A DNA stretch of 64,000 nucleotides from an uncultured Clostridium sp. (GTDB lineage: Bacteria > Bacillota > Clostridia > Lachnospirales > Lachnospiraceae): the NCBI GenBank assembly GCA_900555045.1, contig USJW01000007.1:5889-69888 (forward strand), given 5' to 3'. Positions 35,538 to 44,048 of this stretch are shown here, one piece after another. Both the position numbers and the translations under genes were made by a program. The notes beneath the pieces were generated by a model, which saw only the letters and a list, made by a program, of their open reading frames with translations, searched no databases and was not told the DNA's origin. The first letter of the stretch is position 1. The number at the start of each line of letters is the position of its first letter.

Positions 35538-35715
35538 GAAAAAAACGAGCTGTGAGTGCTGCGGCAATTATGTGTACGACGAGGAGAATGACTACTACGT
35601 CTGCGAGGTGGATTTGGACGAGGACGAGATGGTGCATTTCCTAAGCGGCAGGGATTTCGCCTGCCCCTACTACCAGTCGGACGATGAGTACCGGATTGTG
35701 AGAAAACAGATGTAA
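35524..35715 (+). CDS. Small Cys-rich protein, DUF6472-like
   Basis: A 63-residue acidic protein with a likely metal site: CECCGNYVYDEENDYYVC, then CPYYQ near residue 49. The pattern and the terminal DDEYRIVRKQM match what I recall of the DUF6472 family of Lachnospiraceae; function unknown. Its start lies 14 bases inside the end of the DUF512 radical SAM gene, so translation is coupled. The pair could work together; for example, the small protein might be a partner or substrate of the radical SAM enzyme, but this is only context. Confidence 0.75.
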   Translation: MKKTEKKTSCECCGNYVYDEENDYYVCEVDLDEDEMVHFLSGRDFACPYYQSDDEYRIVRKQM

Positions 35716-35743
35716 ACAGTTCCAGAAATTGGAGGAAACAGAT

Positions 35744-37072
35744 ATGAGTAAACCAGTGGTTGCAATTGTGGGGCGCCCCAACGTGGGCAAATCCACATTG
35801 TTCAATGTTTTGGCCGGGGACACGATCTCCATCGTGAAGGACACGCCCGGCGTGACCAGGGACCGCATCTACGCGGACTGCACCTGGCTGGATATGAATT
35901 TCACGCTGATCGACACCGGCGGCATCGAGCCGGATTCCAGCGATGTCATTCTGTCTCAGATGCGGGAGCAGGCGGAGATCGCCATCTCCACCGCGGATGT
36001 GATCGTGTTCATCGTGGACGTGCGCCAGGGACTGGTGGACGCGGACACCAAGGTGGCGGACATGCTGCGCAAGTCCCGCAAGCCGGTGGTGCTGGCGGTC
36101 AACAAGGTGGACAGCTACGAGAAGTTCGGCAACGACGTATACGAGTTCTATAACCTGGGAATCGGCGATCCGGTTCCGGTTTCCGCCGCCTCCCGATTAG
36201 GGATCGGCGATCTGCTCGACGAGGTGGTAAAGCACTTTGACAGCGCGAAGCTCGAGGAGGAGGAGGACGAGCGCCCCAGGATCGCCCTGGTGGGAAAGCC
36301 CAACGTGGGCAAATCCTCCATCATCAATAAGCTTTTAGGCGAAAACCGGGTGATCGTCTCCGACATTGCGGGCACCACCCGCGACGCCGTGGACACCGAG
36401 ATCATCCACGACGGCACCCCCTATGTGTTCATCGACACGGCGGGCCTCAGACGCAAGAGCAAGATCCACGAGGAGTTGGAGCGCTACAGCATCATCCGCA
36501 CCGTGACCGCGGTGGAACGGGCGGACATTGTGGTGGTGGTCATCGACGCCAAGGAGGGCGTGACCGAGCAGGACGCCAAGATCGCCGGAATCGCCCACGA
36601 GCGGGGCAAGGGGATCATCGTGGCCGTCAACAAGTGGGACGCCATCGAGAAGAACGACAAGACCATCTACGAGTACACCAACAAGCTGAAGGAGATCCTG
36701 TCCTTCATCCCCTACGCGGAGTACATCTTCATCTCCGCGGCCACCGGACAGCGCCTGACCAAGCTCTTCGAGCTGATCGACGCGGTGCGCCAGAACCAGA
36801 ACCTGCGTGTGTCCACCGGCGTGCTCAACGAGATCATGTCCGAGGCCGTGGCCATGCAGCAGCCGCCCTCCGACAAGGGCAAGCGCTTAAAGATTTACTA
36901 TATGACCCAGGTGGCGGTGAAGCCACCCACGTTCGTGGCCTTCGTCAACGACAAGGAGCTGTTCCATTTCTCCTATGTCCGTTACCTGGAAAACCAGATT
37001 CGAAATGCCTTCGGCTTCCGCGGGACCTCCTTAAAATTCCTGATCCGGGAGCGCAAGGAAAAAGATAAATAG
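35744..37072 (+). CDS. der: Ribosome assembly GTPase Der (EngA)
   Basis: A 442-residue protein with two tandem GTPase domains and a C-terminal KH-like domain, needed for 50S subunit maturation. First domain: GRPNVGKST, DTGG, NKVD; second: GKPNVGKSS, DTAGL, NKWD. The KH-like part starts near residue 345 and ends in FRGTSLKFLIRERKEK. ATG 35744 follows GGAGGAA. It is cotranscribed with DUF512/DUF6472 upstream and plsY downstream. Confidence 0.97.
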   Translation: MSKPVVAIVGRPNVGKSTLFNVLAGDTISIVKDTPGVTRDRIYADCTWLDMNFTLIDTGGIEPDSSDVILSQMREQAEIAISTADVIVFIVDVRQGLVDADTKVADMLRKSRKPVVLAVNKVDSYEKFGNDVYEFYNLGIGDPVPVSAASRLGIGDLLDEVVKHFDSAKLEEEEDERPRIALVGKPNVGKSSIINKLLGENRVIVSDIAGTTRDAVDTEIIHDGTPYVFIDTAGLRRKSKIHEELERYSIIRTVTAVERADIVVVVIDAKEGVTEQDAKIAGIAHERGKGIIVAVNKWDAIEKNDKTIYEYTNKLKEILSFIPYAEYIFISAATGQRLTKLFELIDAVRQNQNLRVSTGVLNEIMSEAVAMQQPPSDKGKRLKIYYMTQVAVKPPTFVAFVNDKELFHFSYVRYLENQIRNAFGFRGTSLKFLIRERKEKDK

Positions 37073-37101
37073 TAAAGCAAAATCCAGAGAGGTGTAATAC
37101 T

Positions 37102-37731
37102 ATGGAACGAATCCTGTGTCTTGTGATCGGCTACGCCTTCGGGCTGATCGAGACAGGCTATCTCTACGGCAAAATGAATGGAATCGATATCCGTCAGCAC
37201 GGAAGCGGAAACTCAGGGACCACCAACGCGCTGCGGGTGCTTGGAAAAAAGGCGGGGCTCGTGGTGTTCCTGGGGGATGTGCTAAAAACTCTGATCCCCT
37301 GCGTCGCGGTGCGGATCCTGTTTCGGGACAACCCGCCGTTGGGGTATCTGCTCATGCTCTACACAGGCTTAGGCGTGGTTTTAGGCCACAATTACCCCTT
37401 CTACCTAAAGTTTAAGGGCGGCAAGGGCATCGCGGCCACAGCGGCCATCCTGACGGCTCTGGACCTGCGTCTCATGCTGGTGTGCCTGGTGTGCTTCGTG
37501 CTGGTGGTGGCCGTCAGCCGGTTTGTGTCCCTGGGCTCCCTGGTGGTGGCGGTGATTTTCTTCGGATGGAACCTGCTCATGGCGAAGTCCTACGGAATCC
37601 CACAGGAGGGGCTGCCGGAATACTACATAGTCGCGGCGGCGATCTCCGGTCTTGCGTTCTGGCGCCATAGGGCAAACATTGTCCGCCTGGCAAACGGAAC
37701 GGAAAACAAGCTGTGGGGTGGAAAAAAATAG
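37102..37731 (+). CDS. plsY: Acyl-phosphate:glycerol-3-phosphate acyltransferase
   Basis: A 209-residue membrane enzyme that moves an acyl group from acyl phosphate to glycerol 3-phosphate, the first step of phospholipid synthesis. The three conserved cytoplasmic motifs are visible: HGSGNSGTTNALRVLG, GHNYPFYLKFKGGKG and, in variant form, a region before the last helix. Five membrane helices are predicted by eye. gpsA, which makes its substrate, is the next gene after a 120-base gap with a hairpin (37782-37804). Confidence 0.94.
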   Translation: MERILCLVIGYAFGLIETGYLYGKMNGIDIRQHGSGNSGTTNALRVLGKKAGLVVFLGDVLKTLIPCVAVRILFRDNPPLGYLLMLYTGLGVVLGHNYPFYLKFKGGKGIAATAAILTALDLRLMLVCLVCFVLVVAVSRFVSLGSLVVAVIFFGWNLLMAKSYGIPQEGLPEYYIVAAAISGLAFWRHRANIVRLANGTENKLWGGKK

Positions 37732-37851
37732 ACAAAAGCCAATAAGGTTTTTAGTTAAAATTAACAAGGCGGTTCTTGGAGGCAGGGCGGCGTTTACCGC
37801 CTGCGGCCCCCGGGGACCGCTGTAAATGTATGGAGAGGAGAGTGCAGGATT

Positions 37852-38865
37852 ATGGCAAAAATCAGCGTGATCGGGGCCGGCACATGGGGGACGGCTCTGG
37901 CAATTTTATTGAATGGGAACGGACATCAGGTGACCATCTGGTCGGCTCTGCCCGCGGAGGTGGAGGAGCTCGTGAGGACCCGCGTGCACCGCAACCTTCC
38001 AAAGGCGGTGATCCCCGGTGAGATCGCAATCACCGCGGATTTAAAGGAGGCTATGGAGGATCGGGATCTGCTGGTCCTTGCGGTGCCCAGCGTGTTCGTC
38101 CGCTCCACGGCCCAGAAGATGCGGGCGTTTATGCGCCCCGGCCAGATCGTGGTGAACGTGGCCAAGGGAATCGAGGACAGCACCTTAAAGACCCTCACGG
38201 AGATCATCGAGGAGGAGCTTCCAGGCGTCCAGGTGGCGGCGCTCTCCGGGCCCAGCCACGCGGAGGAGGTGAGCCTCGGGCTTCCCACCACCTGCGTTGC
38301 GGCCGCCCACAAGCGGCACGTGGCGGAGTACGTGCAGAACCTGTTCATGAGCAAGGTGTTCCGCGTCTACACCAGCCCGGATCTAAAGGGTGTGGAGCTG
38401 GGCGGCGCCCTGAAGAACGTGATCGCGCTGGCCGCCGGTATGGCGGACGGCCTGGGCTTTGGCGACAACACCAAGGCGGCCCTCATCACCCGCGGGATCG
38501 CGGAGATCGGGCGCCTGGGGATCGAGATGGGCGGCCGCGGAGAGACCTTCGCGGGGCTCACGGGCATCGGCGATTTGATCGTCACCTGCGCCAGCATGCA
38601 CAGCCGCAACCGCAGGGCCGGAATCCTGATAGGCAAGGGCTACACCATGGAGGAGGCCATGAAGGAGGTCAACATGGTGGTGGAGGGCGTCTACAGCGCA
38701 AAGGCGGCCAAGGCCTTGGCCGCGCAGTACAACGTCTCCATGCCCATCGTGGAGCAGGTCAACGCCGTGCTTTTTGACGGCAAGGCCGCCAGGGAATCGG
38801 TGACCGAGCTCATGCTCCGGGACAAGCGCATCGAGAACCCGGGAATGGACTGGGAGGAAGAATAA
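37852..38865 (+). CDS. gpsA: Glycerol-3-phosphate dehydrogenase [NAD(P)+]
   Basis: A 337-residue enzyme reducing dihydroxyacetone phosphate to glycerol 3-phosphate for lipid synthesis. Motifs: GAGTWGTALAILL (NAD binding), ALSGPSHAEEV, the catalytic lysine in GGALKNVIALAAGM, and NTKAALITRGIAEI. GAGGAGAG precedes the ATG. In many Firmicutes spoIVA follows directly; here a liv operon and an HD-domain gene lie between. Confidence 0.96.
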   Translation: MAKISVIGAGTWGTALAILLNGNGHQVTIWSALPAEVEELVRTRVHRNLPKAVIPGEIAITADLKEAMEDRDLLVLAVPSVFVRSTAQKMRAFMRPGQIVVNVAKGIEDSTLKTLTEIIEEELPGVQVAALSGPSHAEEVSLGLPTTCVAAAHKRHVAEYVQNLFMSKVFRVYTSPDLKGVELGGALKNVIALAAGMADGLGFGDNTKAALITRGIAEIGRLGIEMGGRGETFAGLTGIGDLIVTCASMHSRNRRAGILIGKGYTMEEAMKEVNMVVEGVYSAKAAKALAAQYNVSMPIVEQVNAVLFDGKAARESVTELMLRDKRIENPGMDWEEE

Positions 38866-38945
38866 CCTAAAATATTCTGCATATTCCTGGCAACACCTGT
38901 AATATTTGCCAGTTTGAGGCCAAAAAACCTAAAAAATTTCTTTTT

Positions 38946-38990
38946 TCTCCCTTGGAAATGGTTGACAATCCAAGGGAGACTTCCTATAAT
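38946..38990 (+). promoter_or_regulatory. Consensus promoter with 11-bp operator dyad before the liv operon
   Basis: TTGACA (38962-38967), exactly 17 bases, TATAAT (38985-38990): a full consensus match. A perfect inverted repeat, TCTCCCTTGGA (38946-38956) and TCCAAGGGAGA (38969-38979) with a 12-base centre, spans the -35 box. Such a dyad over a perfect promoter is the usual layout for repression by a dimeric regulator, here perhaps in response to amino acids. The regulator is not in the window as far as I can see. Confidence 0.8.
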
Positions 38991-39085
38991 ATAGAAAGCT
39001 TTATATTTTTCTTGAGCGCTTTACATTTATAATTGTTTAACGCGTAGGCGCGAAGAAGCAAAAGCAAAAAGAGGAGGAACTAATT

Positions 39086-40333
39086 ATGAAGAGAAGATTT
39101 TTAAGTCTTGGCCTTGCGGTTATGATGGCGGCATCCTTGACGGCTTGCGGCGGCGGCTCCAAGACAGAGGCAACCACAGCGGCAGCTGACACAAAGGCTG
39201 AGGCGGCTGAGACCACAGCGGCAGAGAAGACCGGCGACACTGAGTCCACCGAGGCGGCGGGCGCTGCTTCCGGCGAGGGCACCTTTAAGATCGGCGGTAT
39301 CGGCCCGGTTACCGGCGCGGCTGCAGCTTACGGCACTTCCGTAAAGAACGGAATTGATCTGGCCGTGAAGGAGATCAACGCTGCGGGCGGTATCAACGGC
39401 TACCAGATTGAATACAATTTCCAGGACGACGAGAACGATCCCGAGAAGTCCATCAACGCATACAACACTCTGAAGGACTGGGGCATGCAGATGCTGGTAG
39501 GCACCGTTACCTCCAAGCCCTGTATCGCAGTTGCGGCTGAGACCGTGAACGACAATATGTTCCAGATTACTCCCTCCGGTTCCGCGGTGGAGTGCGTGGG
39601 CAACGACAATGCGTTCCGCGTATGCTTCTCCGACCCGGATCAGGGTAAAGCTTCCGCCCAGTACATCGGCGAGCACAAGCTGGCTACCAAGATCGGCATC
39701 ATCTACGACAGCTCCACCGAGTACTCCAGCGGTATCTACGAGTCCTTCCTGACCGAGGCTCCGAACCAGGGCCTTGAGGTTGTGGCTGAGGAGGCGTTCA
39801 CCGCTGACAGCAACACCGATTTCTCCGTACAGCTGGACAAGTGTAAAGAGGCCGGCGCTGAGTTAGTATTCCTGCCCATCTACTACCAGGAGGCTTCCAT
39901 CATCTTAAAGCAGGCTTCCGACAAGGAGTTCGCTCCGATCTTCTTCGGCTGCGACGGTATGGACGGTATCTTAAGCGTTGAGAACTTCGACACCAGCCTG
40001 GCTGAGGGACTTATGCTCTTAACTCCGTTCTCCGCCGACGAGGCTGGCAGCCAGGATTTCGTTAAGGCTTACCAGGATGCTTACGGCGAGGTTCCGCTGC
40101 AGTTCGGCGCTGGCGCTTACGACGCGGTTTACGCCATCAAGGCTGCCGCTGAGAAGGCTGGCATCACCCCGGATATGTCCATGTCCGACATCTGCGACGC
40201 GATGAAGACCGCGATGACCGAGATCACCGTGGACGGCCTGACCGGCGCAGAGATGAAGTGGAACGCGGCAGGCGAGCCCGAGAAGGCTCCCAAGGCTGCT
40301 AAGATCGAGAACGGCAAGTACGTGATGCAGTAA
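39086..40333 (+). CDS. livJ: Branched-chain amino acid type ABC transporter, binding lipoprotein
   Basis: A 415-residue lipoprotein. Signal peptide with lipobox SLTAC (Cys21), an Ala/Thr/Glu-rich linker (26-66), then the Leu/Ile/Val-binding (periplasmic binding protein type I) fold beginning at TFKIGGIGPVTGAAAAYGTS. It binds the substrate outside the cell and feeds LivHMGF. Members of this family also take up amides, urea or other amino acids, so the ligand is uncertain. GAGGAGG lies upstream. Codon bias is strong, suggesting high expression, in line with its perfect promoter and the stabilising hairpin after it. Confidence 0.92.
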   Translation: MKRRFLSLGLAVMMAASLTACGGGSKTEATTAAADTKAEAAETTAAEKTGDTESTEAAGAASGEGTFKIGGIGPVTGAAAAYGTSVKNGIDLAVKEINAAGGINGYQIEYNFQDDENDPEKSINAYNTLKDWGMQMLVGTVTSKPCIAVAAETVNDNMFQITPSGSAVECVGNDNAFRVCFSDPDQGKASAQYIGEHKLATKIGIIYDSSTEYSSGIYESFLTEAPNQGLEVVAEEAFTADSNTDFSVQLDKCKEAGAELVFLPIYYQEASIILKQASDKEFAPIFFGCDGMDGILSVENFDTSLAEGLMLLTPFSADEAGSQDFVKAYQDAYGEVPLQFGAGAYDAVYAIKAAAEKAGITPDMSMSDICDAMKTAMTEITVDGLTGAEMKWNAAGEPEKAPKAAKIENGKYVMQ

Positions 40334-40352
40334 TCGATTCAAATTGACCCAA

Positions 40353-40381
40353 AAGAGGGTTGTCGTACCGACAACCCTCTT
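40353..40381 (+). promoter_or_regulatory. Strong hairpin between livJ and livH
   Basis: AAGAGGGTTGTCG (40353-40365), loop TAC, CGACAACCCTCTT (40369-40381): a perfect 13-bp stem without a following U-run. Probably lowers read-through or protects the livJ mRNA so that binding protein exceeds permease. Confidence 0.65.
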
Positions 40382-40446
40382 GTTGAATGCCAATGTGCGG
40401 TGTATGACAGGCACAATTAAAGAAAAGGTTGAGAGGTGTTGCATTT

Positions 40447-41328
40447 ATGAGTTTTCTGTCCTATTTGATCAATGGCGTAAGCCTGGGCAGCGTCTACGCG
40501 ATCATCGCGCTGGGTTACACGATGGTGTACGGCATTGCAAAGATGCTGAACTTTGCCCACGGCGATATTATCATGGTGGGTGCATTTGCCGCGTTCACCG
40601 TGATCAGTACACTGGGTTTTCCTCCGCTTGTGGGCGTGCTGGTGTCGATCGTGATCTGCACGCTGTTGGGTGTCACCATTGAGCGGATTGCATACAAACC
40701 GCTTCGGGGCGCCTCACCGCTGGCCGTTCTGATCACCGCCATCGGCGTCAGCTATTTCCTTCAGAATCTTGCGTTAATTATCTTCGGCTCCAACACCAAG
40801 CAGTTCACCTCCGTGGTGAGCCTGCCCACCCTCAAGCTGGCCGGGGGAGAGCTCTCCATCTCGGCTGTGACCATCGTCACCATCGTCACCTGCGTGGTGG
40901 TCATGGTGGGGTTAACCACCTTCATCAACAAGACGAAGATGGGCCAGGCCATGCTGGCGGTCTCCGAGGATAACGGCGCGGCTACCCTGATGGGAATCAA
41001 CGTGAACGGCACCATCGCCCTGACCTTTGCCATCGGCTCCGCGCTGGCGGCTGTGGCCGGTGTGCTGTACTGCTCCGCGTACCCGAACCTTTCCCCCTAC
41101 ACGGGGGCTATGCCCGGAATCAAGGCCTTCGTGGCCGCGGTGTTCGGGGGCATCGGCTCCATCCCGGGGGCGTTCATCGGGGGGATCGTGCTGGGGATCA
41201 TTGAGGCGCTGTCCAAGGCCTACATCTCCTCCCAACTCTCCGACGCCATCGTGTTCGCCGTTCTGATTGTGGTGCTGCTCGTTCGGCCCACCGGAATTCT
41301 CGGCAAGAAGATCAACGAGAAAGTGTAG
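40447..41328 (+). CDS. livH: Branched-chain amino acid ABC transporter permease LivH
   Basis: A 293-residue membrane protein of the LivH family, about eight helices. FLSYLINGVSLGSVYAIIAL at the start, ALGYTMVYGIAKMLNFAHGD and the VAAVFGGIGSIPGAFIGG loop near the C-terminus are diagnostic. GAGAGG lies upstream of the ATG; a TTG six codons earlier has no better site. It pairs with LivM to form the pore. Confidence 0.94.
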   Translation: MSFLSYLINGVSLGSVYAIIALGYTMVYGIAKMLNFAHGDIIMVGAFAAFTVISTLGFPPLVGVLVSIVICTLLGVTIERIAYKPLRGASPLAVLITAIGVSYFLQNLALIIFGSNTKQFTSVVSLPTLKLAGGELSISAVTIVTIVTCVVVMVGLTTFINKTKMGQAMLAVSEDNGAATLMGINVNGTIALTFAIGSALAAVAGVLYCSAYPNLSPYTGAMPGIKAFVAAVFGGIGSIPGAFIGGIVLGIIEALSKAYISSQLSDAIVFAVLIVVLLVRPTGILGKKINEKV

Positions 41329-41337
41329 GTGCGCGAG

Positions 41338-42399
41338 ATGGAAAGTATGAAAAAGAAAAAATTAATCGACAACTCCATTACATATGGCCTGGTTCTCGTC
41401 TGCTGGGTGGTGGTGCAGATCATGGCCGCCTCCGGACACATGACCAGCCTGATGAAGGGACTTTTGGTTCCGCTTTGCATGTACGTGATCCTGGCCGTCT
41501 CCTTAAACCTGACGGTGGGCATCCTGGGCGAGCTGAGCCTCGGCCACGCGGGCTTCATGTGCGTGGGCGCGTTCAGCGGCGCATTTTTCACCAAGCTGAC
41601 GGCGGATCTCATCCCCAATCTGCAGGTGCGCTTTGTGCTGGCCCTCATCATCGGCGCTGCGGTGGCTGCGCTGTTTGGAATCCTAATCGGAATCCCGGTT
41701 CTGCGCCTGCGCGGTGACTATCTGGCCATCGTGACGCTGGCCTTCGGCGAGATCATCAAGAACGTGATCAACGCCCTGTACGTGGGAGCCGATGGAAACG
41801 GCATCCACGTGGCCATGAAGAAGGCGGACTTAAACCTGGCGGAGGGCGGCAAGGTCATCATCGAGGGCGCTAAGGGAATCACCGGAACGCCCAAGGCGGC
41901 CACCTTCACCATCGGCATCATCCTGGTGTTAATCACCCTGTTTATCGTGATCAACCTGATGAATTCCCGCTCCGGCCGCGCCATCATGGCGATCCGCGAC
42001 AACCGCATCGCCGCGGAGTCCGTGGGAATCAACATCACCAAATACAAGCTGATGGCCTTCAGCATCTCGGCCTCCATGGCGGGCGTTGCAGGTGTGCTCT
42101 ACGCCCACAATCTCTCCAGCCTTGCGGCCACGCCCAAGAGCTTCGGCTACAACATGTCCATCATGATCCTGGTGTACGTGGTGCTCGGCGGCATCGGAAA
42201 CATCCGCGGCTCCATCATCGCGGCCGTCATCCTGACGCTCCTGCCTGAGATGTTGCGCGGACTCAACAACTACCGCATGCTGATCTACGCGGTGGTGCTG
42301 ATCGTCATGATGATCTTTAACTCCTCGCCCAAGGCCATCGCCGTGCGCGAGCGGATGATGGAGAAGTTTCACAAGAAGAAAGCAAAGGAGGCCGCTTAA
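41338..42399 (+). CDS. livM: Branched-chain amino acid ABC transporter permease LivM
   Basis: A 353-residue membrane protein of the LivM family with about nine helices. Motifs: LNLTVGILGELSLGHAGFM, RLRGDYLAIVTLAFGEI, GRAIMAIRDNRIAAESVGIN and VVLGGIGNIRGSIIAA. The start is one of GTG 41329, ATG 41338 or ATG 41347; 41338 is best spaced from AGGTG. A basic tail (FHKKKAKEAA) ends the protein. It begins 9 bases after livH. Confidence 0.94.
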   Translation: MESMKKKKLIDNSITYGLVLVCWVVVQIMAASGHMTSLMKGLLVPLCMYVILAVSLNLTVGILGELSLGHAGFMCVGAFSGAFFTKLTADLIPNLQVRFVLALIIGAAVAALFGILIGIPVLRLRGDYLAIVTLAFGEIIKNVINALYVGADGNGIHVAMKKADLNLAEGGKVIIEGAKGITGTPKAATFTIGIILVLITLFIVINLMNSRSGRAIMAIRDNRIAAESVGINITKYKLMAFSISASMAGVAGVLYAHNLSSLAATPKSFGYNMSIMILVYVVLGGIGNIRGSIIAAVILTLLPEMLRGLNNYRMLIYAVVLIVMMIFNSSPKAIAVRERMMEKFHKKKAKEAA

Positions 42400-42401
42400 A
42401 T

Positions 42402-43160
42402 ATGAATATGCTGGATGTAACCCATTTGAGCATCTCCTTCGGCGGACTGAAGGCGGTGGATGACTTCAACATCAACGTGAAAAAGGGCGAGCTCTACGGC
42501 TTAATCGGCCCCAACGGAGCCGGAAAGACCACGGTGTTCAACCTGCTCACCGGCGTGTACAAGCCCAATGCCGGAAGCATTGTCCTAAACGGCAAGAACA
42601 TCACCGGCAAAAAGACCATCGAGATCAATCAGGCGGGGATCGCCAGAACCTTCCAGAACATCCGCCTGTTCAAGGACTTAACCGTCCTCGACAACGTGAA
42701 GGTGGGACTTCACAACCACAACAAGTACTCCACCGTGGAGGGAATTTTCCGCCTGCCGCGGTACTTTAAGGTGGAGCGGGAGATGGACGAGAAGGCCATG
42801 AAGCTGTTAAAGGTGTTCGACCTGGACAAATTCTGCGACTACAAGGCCTCAAACCTTCCCTACGGCCAGCAGAGAAAGCTGGAGATCGCCCGGGCGCTGG
42901 CCACGGATCCGAAGCTGCTGCTCCTCGACGAGCCGGCCGCCGGAATGAACCCCAACGAGACTGCGGAGCTGATGGACACCATCCGCTTCGTGCGGGATAC
43001 CTTCGACATGACCATTCTTTTGATCGAACACGATATGAAGCTGGTCAGCGGGATCTGCGAGGAGCTGACGGTGTTAAACTTCGGCCAGGTGCTGTGCCAG
43101 GGCGAGACCGCTGCGGTGCTAAACGATCCCGAAGTAATTAAGGCATATCTTGGTGAGTAA
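42402..43160 (+). CDS. livG: Branched-chain amino acid ABC transporter ATPase LivG
   Basis: A 252-residue ATPase. Walker A GPNGAGKTT, the LivG-type Q-loop FQNIRLFKDLTVLDNVKVG, signature LPYGQQRKLEIARAL, Walker B LLLLDEPAAGMNP and switch His in LLIEHDMKLV. It energises the LivHM pore with LivF. AAAGGAGG lies upstream, 2 bases separate it from livM. Confidence 0.95.
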   Translation: MNMLDVTHLSISFGGLKAVDDFNINVKKGELYGLIGPNGAGKTTVFNLLTGVYKPNAGSIVLNGKNITGKKTIEINQAGIARTFQNIRLFKDLTVLDNVKVGLHNHNKYSTVEGIFRLPRYFKVEREMDEKAMKLLKVFDLDKFCDYKASNLPYGQQRKLEIARALATDPKLLLLDEPAAGMNPNETAELMDTIRFVRDTFDMTILLIEHDMKLVSGICEELTVLNFGQVLCQGETAAVLNDPEVIKAYLGE

Positions 43161-43175
43161 GGAGGAGAGAGTAGA

Positions 43176-43886
43176 ATGGCTATGCTGGAAGTCAGAGACC
43201 TGGAGGTTTACTACGGTGTCATCCAGGCCATCAAAGGAATCTCCTTTGACGTAAACCAGGGAGAAATTATCGCGCTCATCGGCGCCAACGGCGCGGGCAA
43301 GACCACGACGTTACACACCATCACGGGCCTCATAAGCGCAAAGGCCGGCTCCATCGTGTACGAGGGGCAGGACGTGACCCGGATTCCGGGCTACAAGCTG
43401 GTGAGCATGGGGATCGCCCATGTGCCGGAGGGGCGCCGGGTATTCTCGAGCCTCACGGTGCTCCAGAACCTGAGAATGGGCGCCTTCACCCGCAAGGACA
43501 AGGGCGAGATCGAGGAGACTCTGAAAATGATCTACCACCGTTTTCCGCGGCTTGAGGAGCGCAAAAACCAGCCCGCTGGGACGCTCTCCGGCGGCGAGCA
43601 GCAGATGCTTGCCATGGGCCGGGCGCTGATGAGCCATCCGCGGCTGATCGTGCTGGACGAGCCCTCCATGGGCTTGTCGCCCATCTACGTGAACGAGATC
43701 TTCGACATCATCCAGAAGATCAACGGGGACGGGACCACCGTTTTGCTGGTGGAGCAGAACGCGAAGAAGGCCCTCTCCATCGCCAACCGAGCCTACGTCC
43801 TGGAGACGGGAAACATTGTGCTTAGCGGCGACGCGAAGGAGCTTTTAAACAACGATCAGGTCAAGAAGGCTTACCTCAGCGAGTAG
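43176..43886 (+). CDS. livF: Branched-chain amino acid ABC transporter ATPase LivF
   Basis: A 236-residue ATPase: Walker A GANGAGKTT, the LivF-type HVPEGRRVFSSLTVLQNLRMG, signature LSGGEQQMLAMGRAL, Walker B LIVLDEPSMGLSP and switch LLVEQNAKKAL. It completes the five-gene importer. GGAGGAG lies upstream. I see no clear terminator in the 160 bases after it. Confidence 0.95.
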   Translation: MAMLEVRDLEVYYGVIQAIKGISFDVNQGEIIALIGANGAGKTTTLHTITGLISAKAGSIVYEGQDVTRIPGYKLVSMGIAHVPEGRRVFSSLTVLQNLRMGAFTRKDKGEIEETLKMIYHRFPRLEERKNQPAGTLSGGEQQMLAMGRALMSHPRLIVLDEPSMGLSPIYVNEIFDIIQKINGDGTTVLLVEQNAKKALSIANRAYVLETGNIVLSGDAKELLNNDQVKKAYLSE

Positions 43887-43950
43887 TGCAGGGATTAAAC
43901 ATTTGTTAAAAAAAGTCGACCGATTCTTGGAAAATTCATAGATTTTTGAG

Positions 43951-43988
43951 TGCCCCGCTGGTATAATAGGAAGTAGATCAGCGGGGCA
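43951..43988 (+). promoter_or_regulatory. Extended -10 promoter inside a dyad, before the HD-domain gene
   Basis: TGG-TATAAT (43959-43967) is an extended -10 element without a good -35 box. It lies inside a perfect 10-bp inverted repeat, TGCCCCGCTG (43951-43960) and CAGCGGGGCA (43979-43988). The left arm is upstream of the expected start point, so the dyad is probably a DNA operator. A second inverted repeat, CAAATTTTC and GAAAATTTG, follows at 43987-44016 in the leader. Confidence 0.5.
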
Positions 43989-44048
43989 AATTTTCTGGCT
44001 TCTCTGCGAAAATTTGTACCCTCTGGAAAGCGGGAGGAGGTTGCAAAA

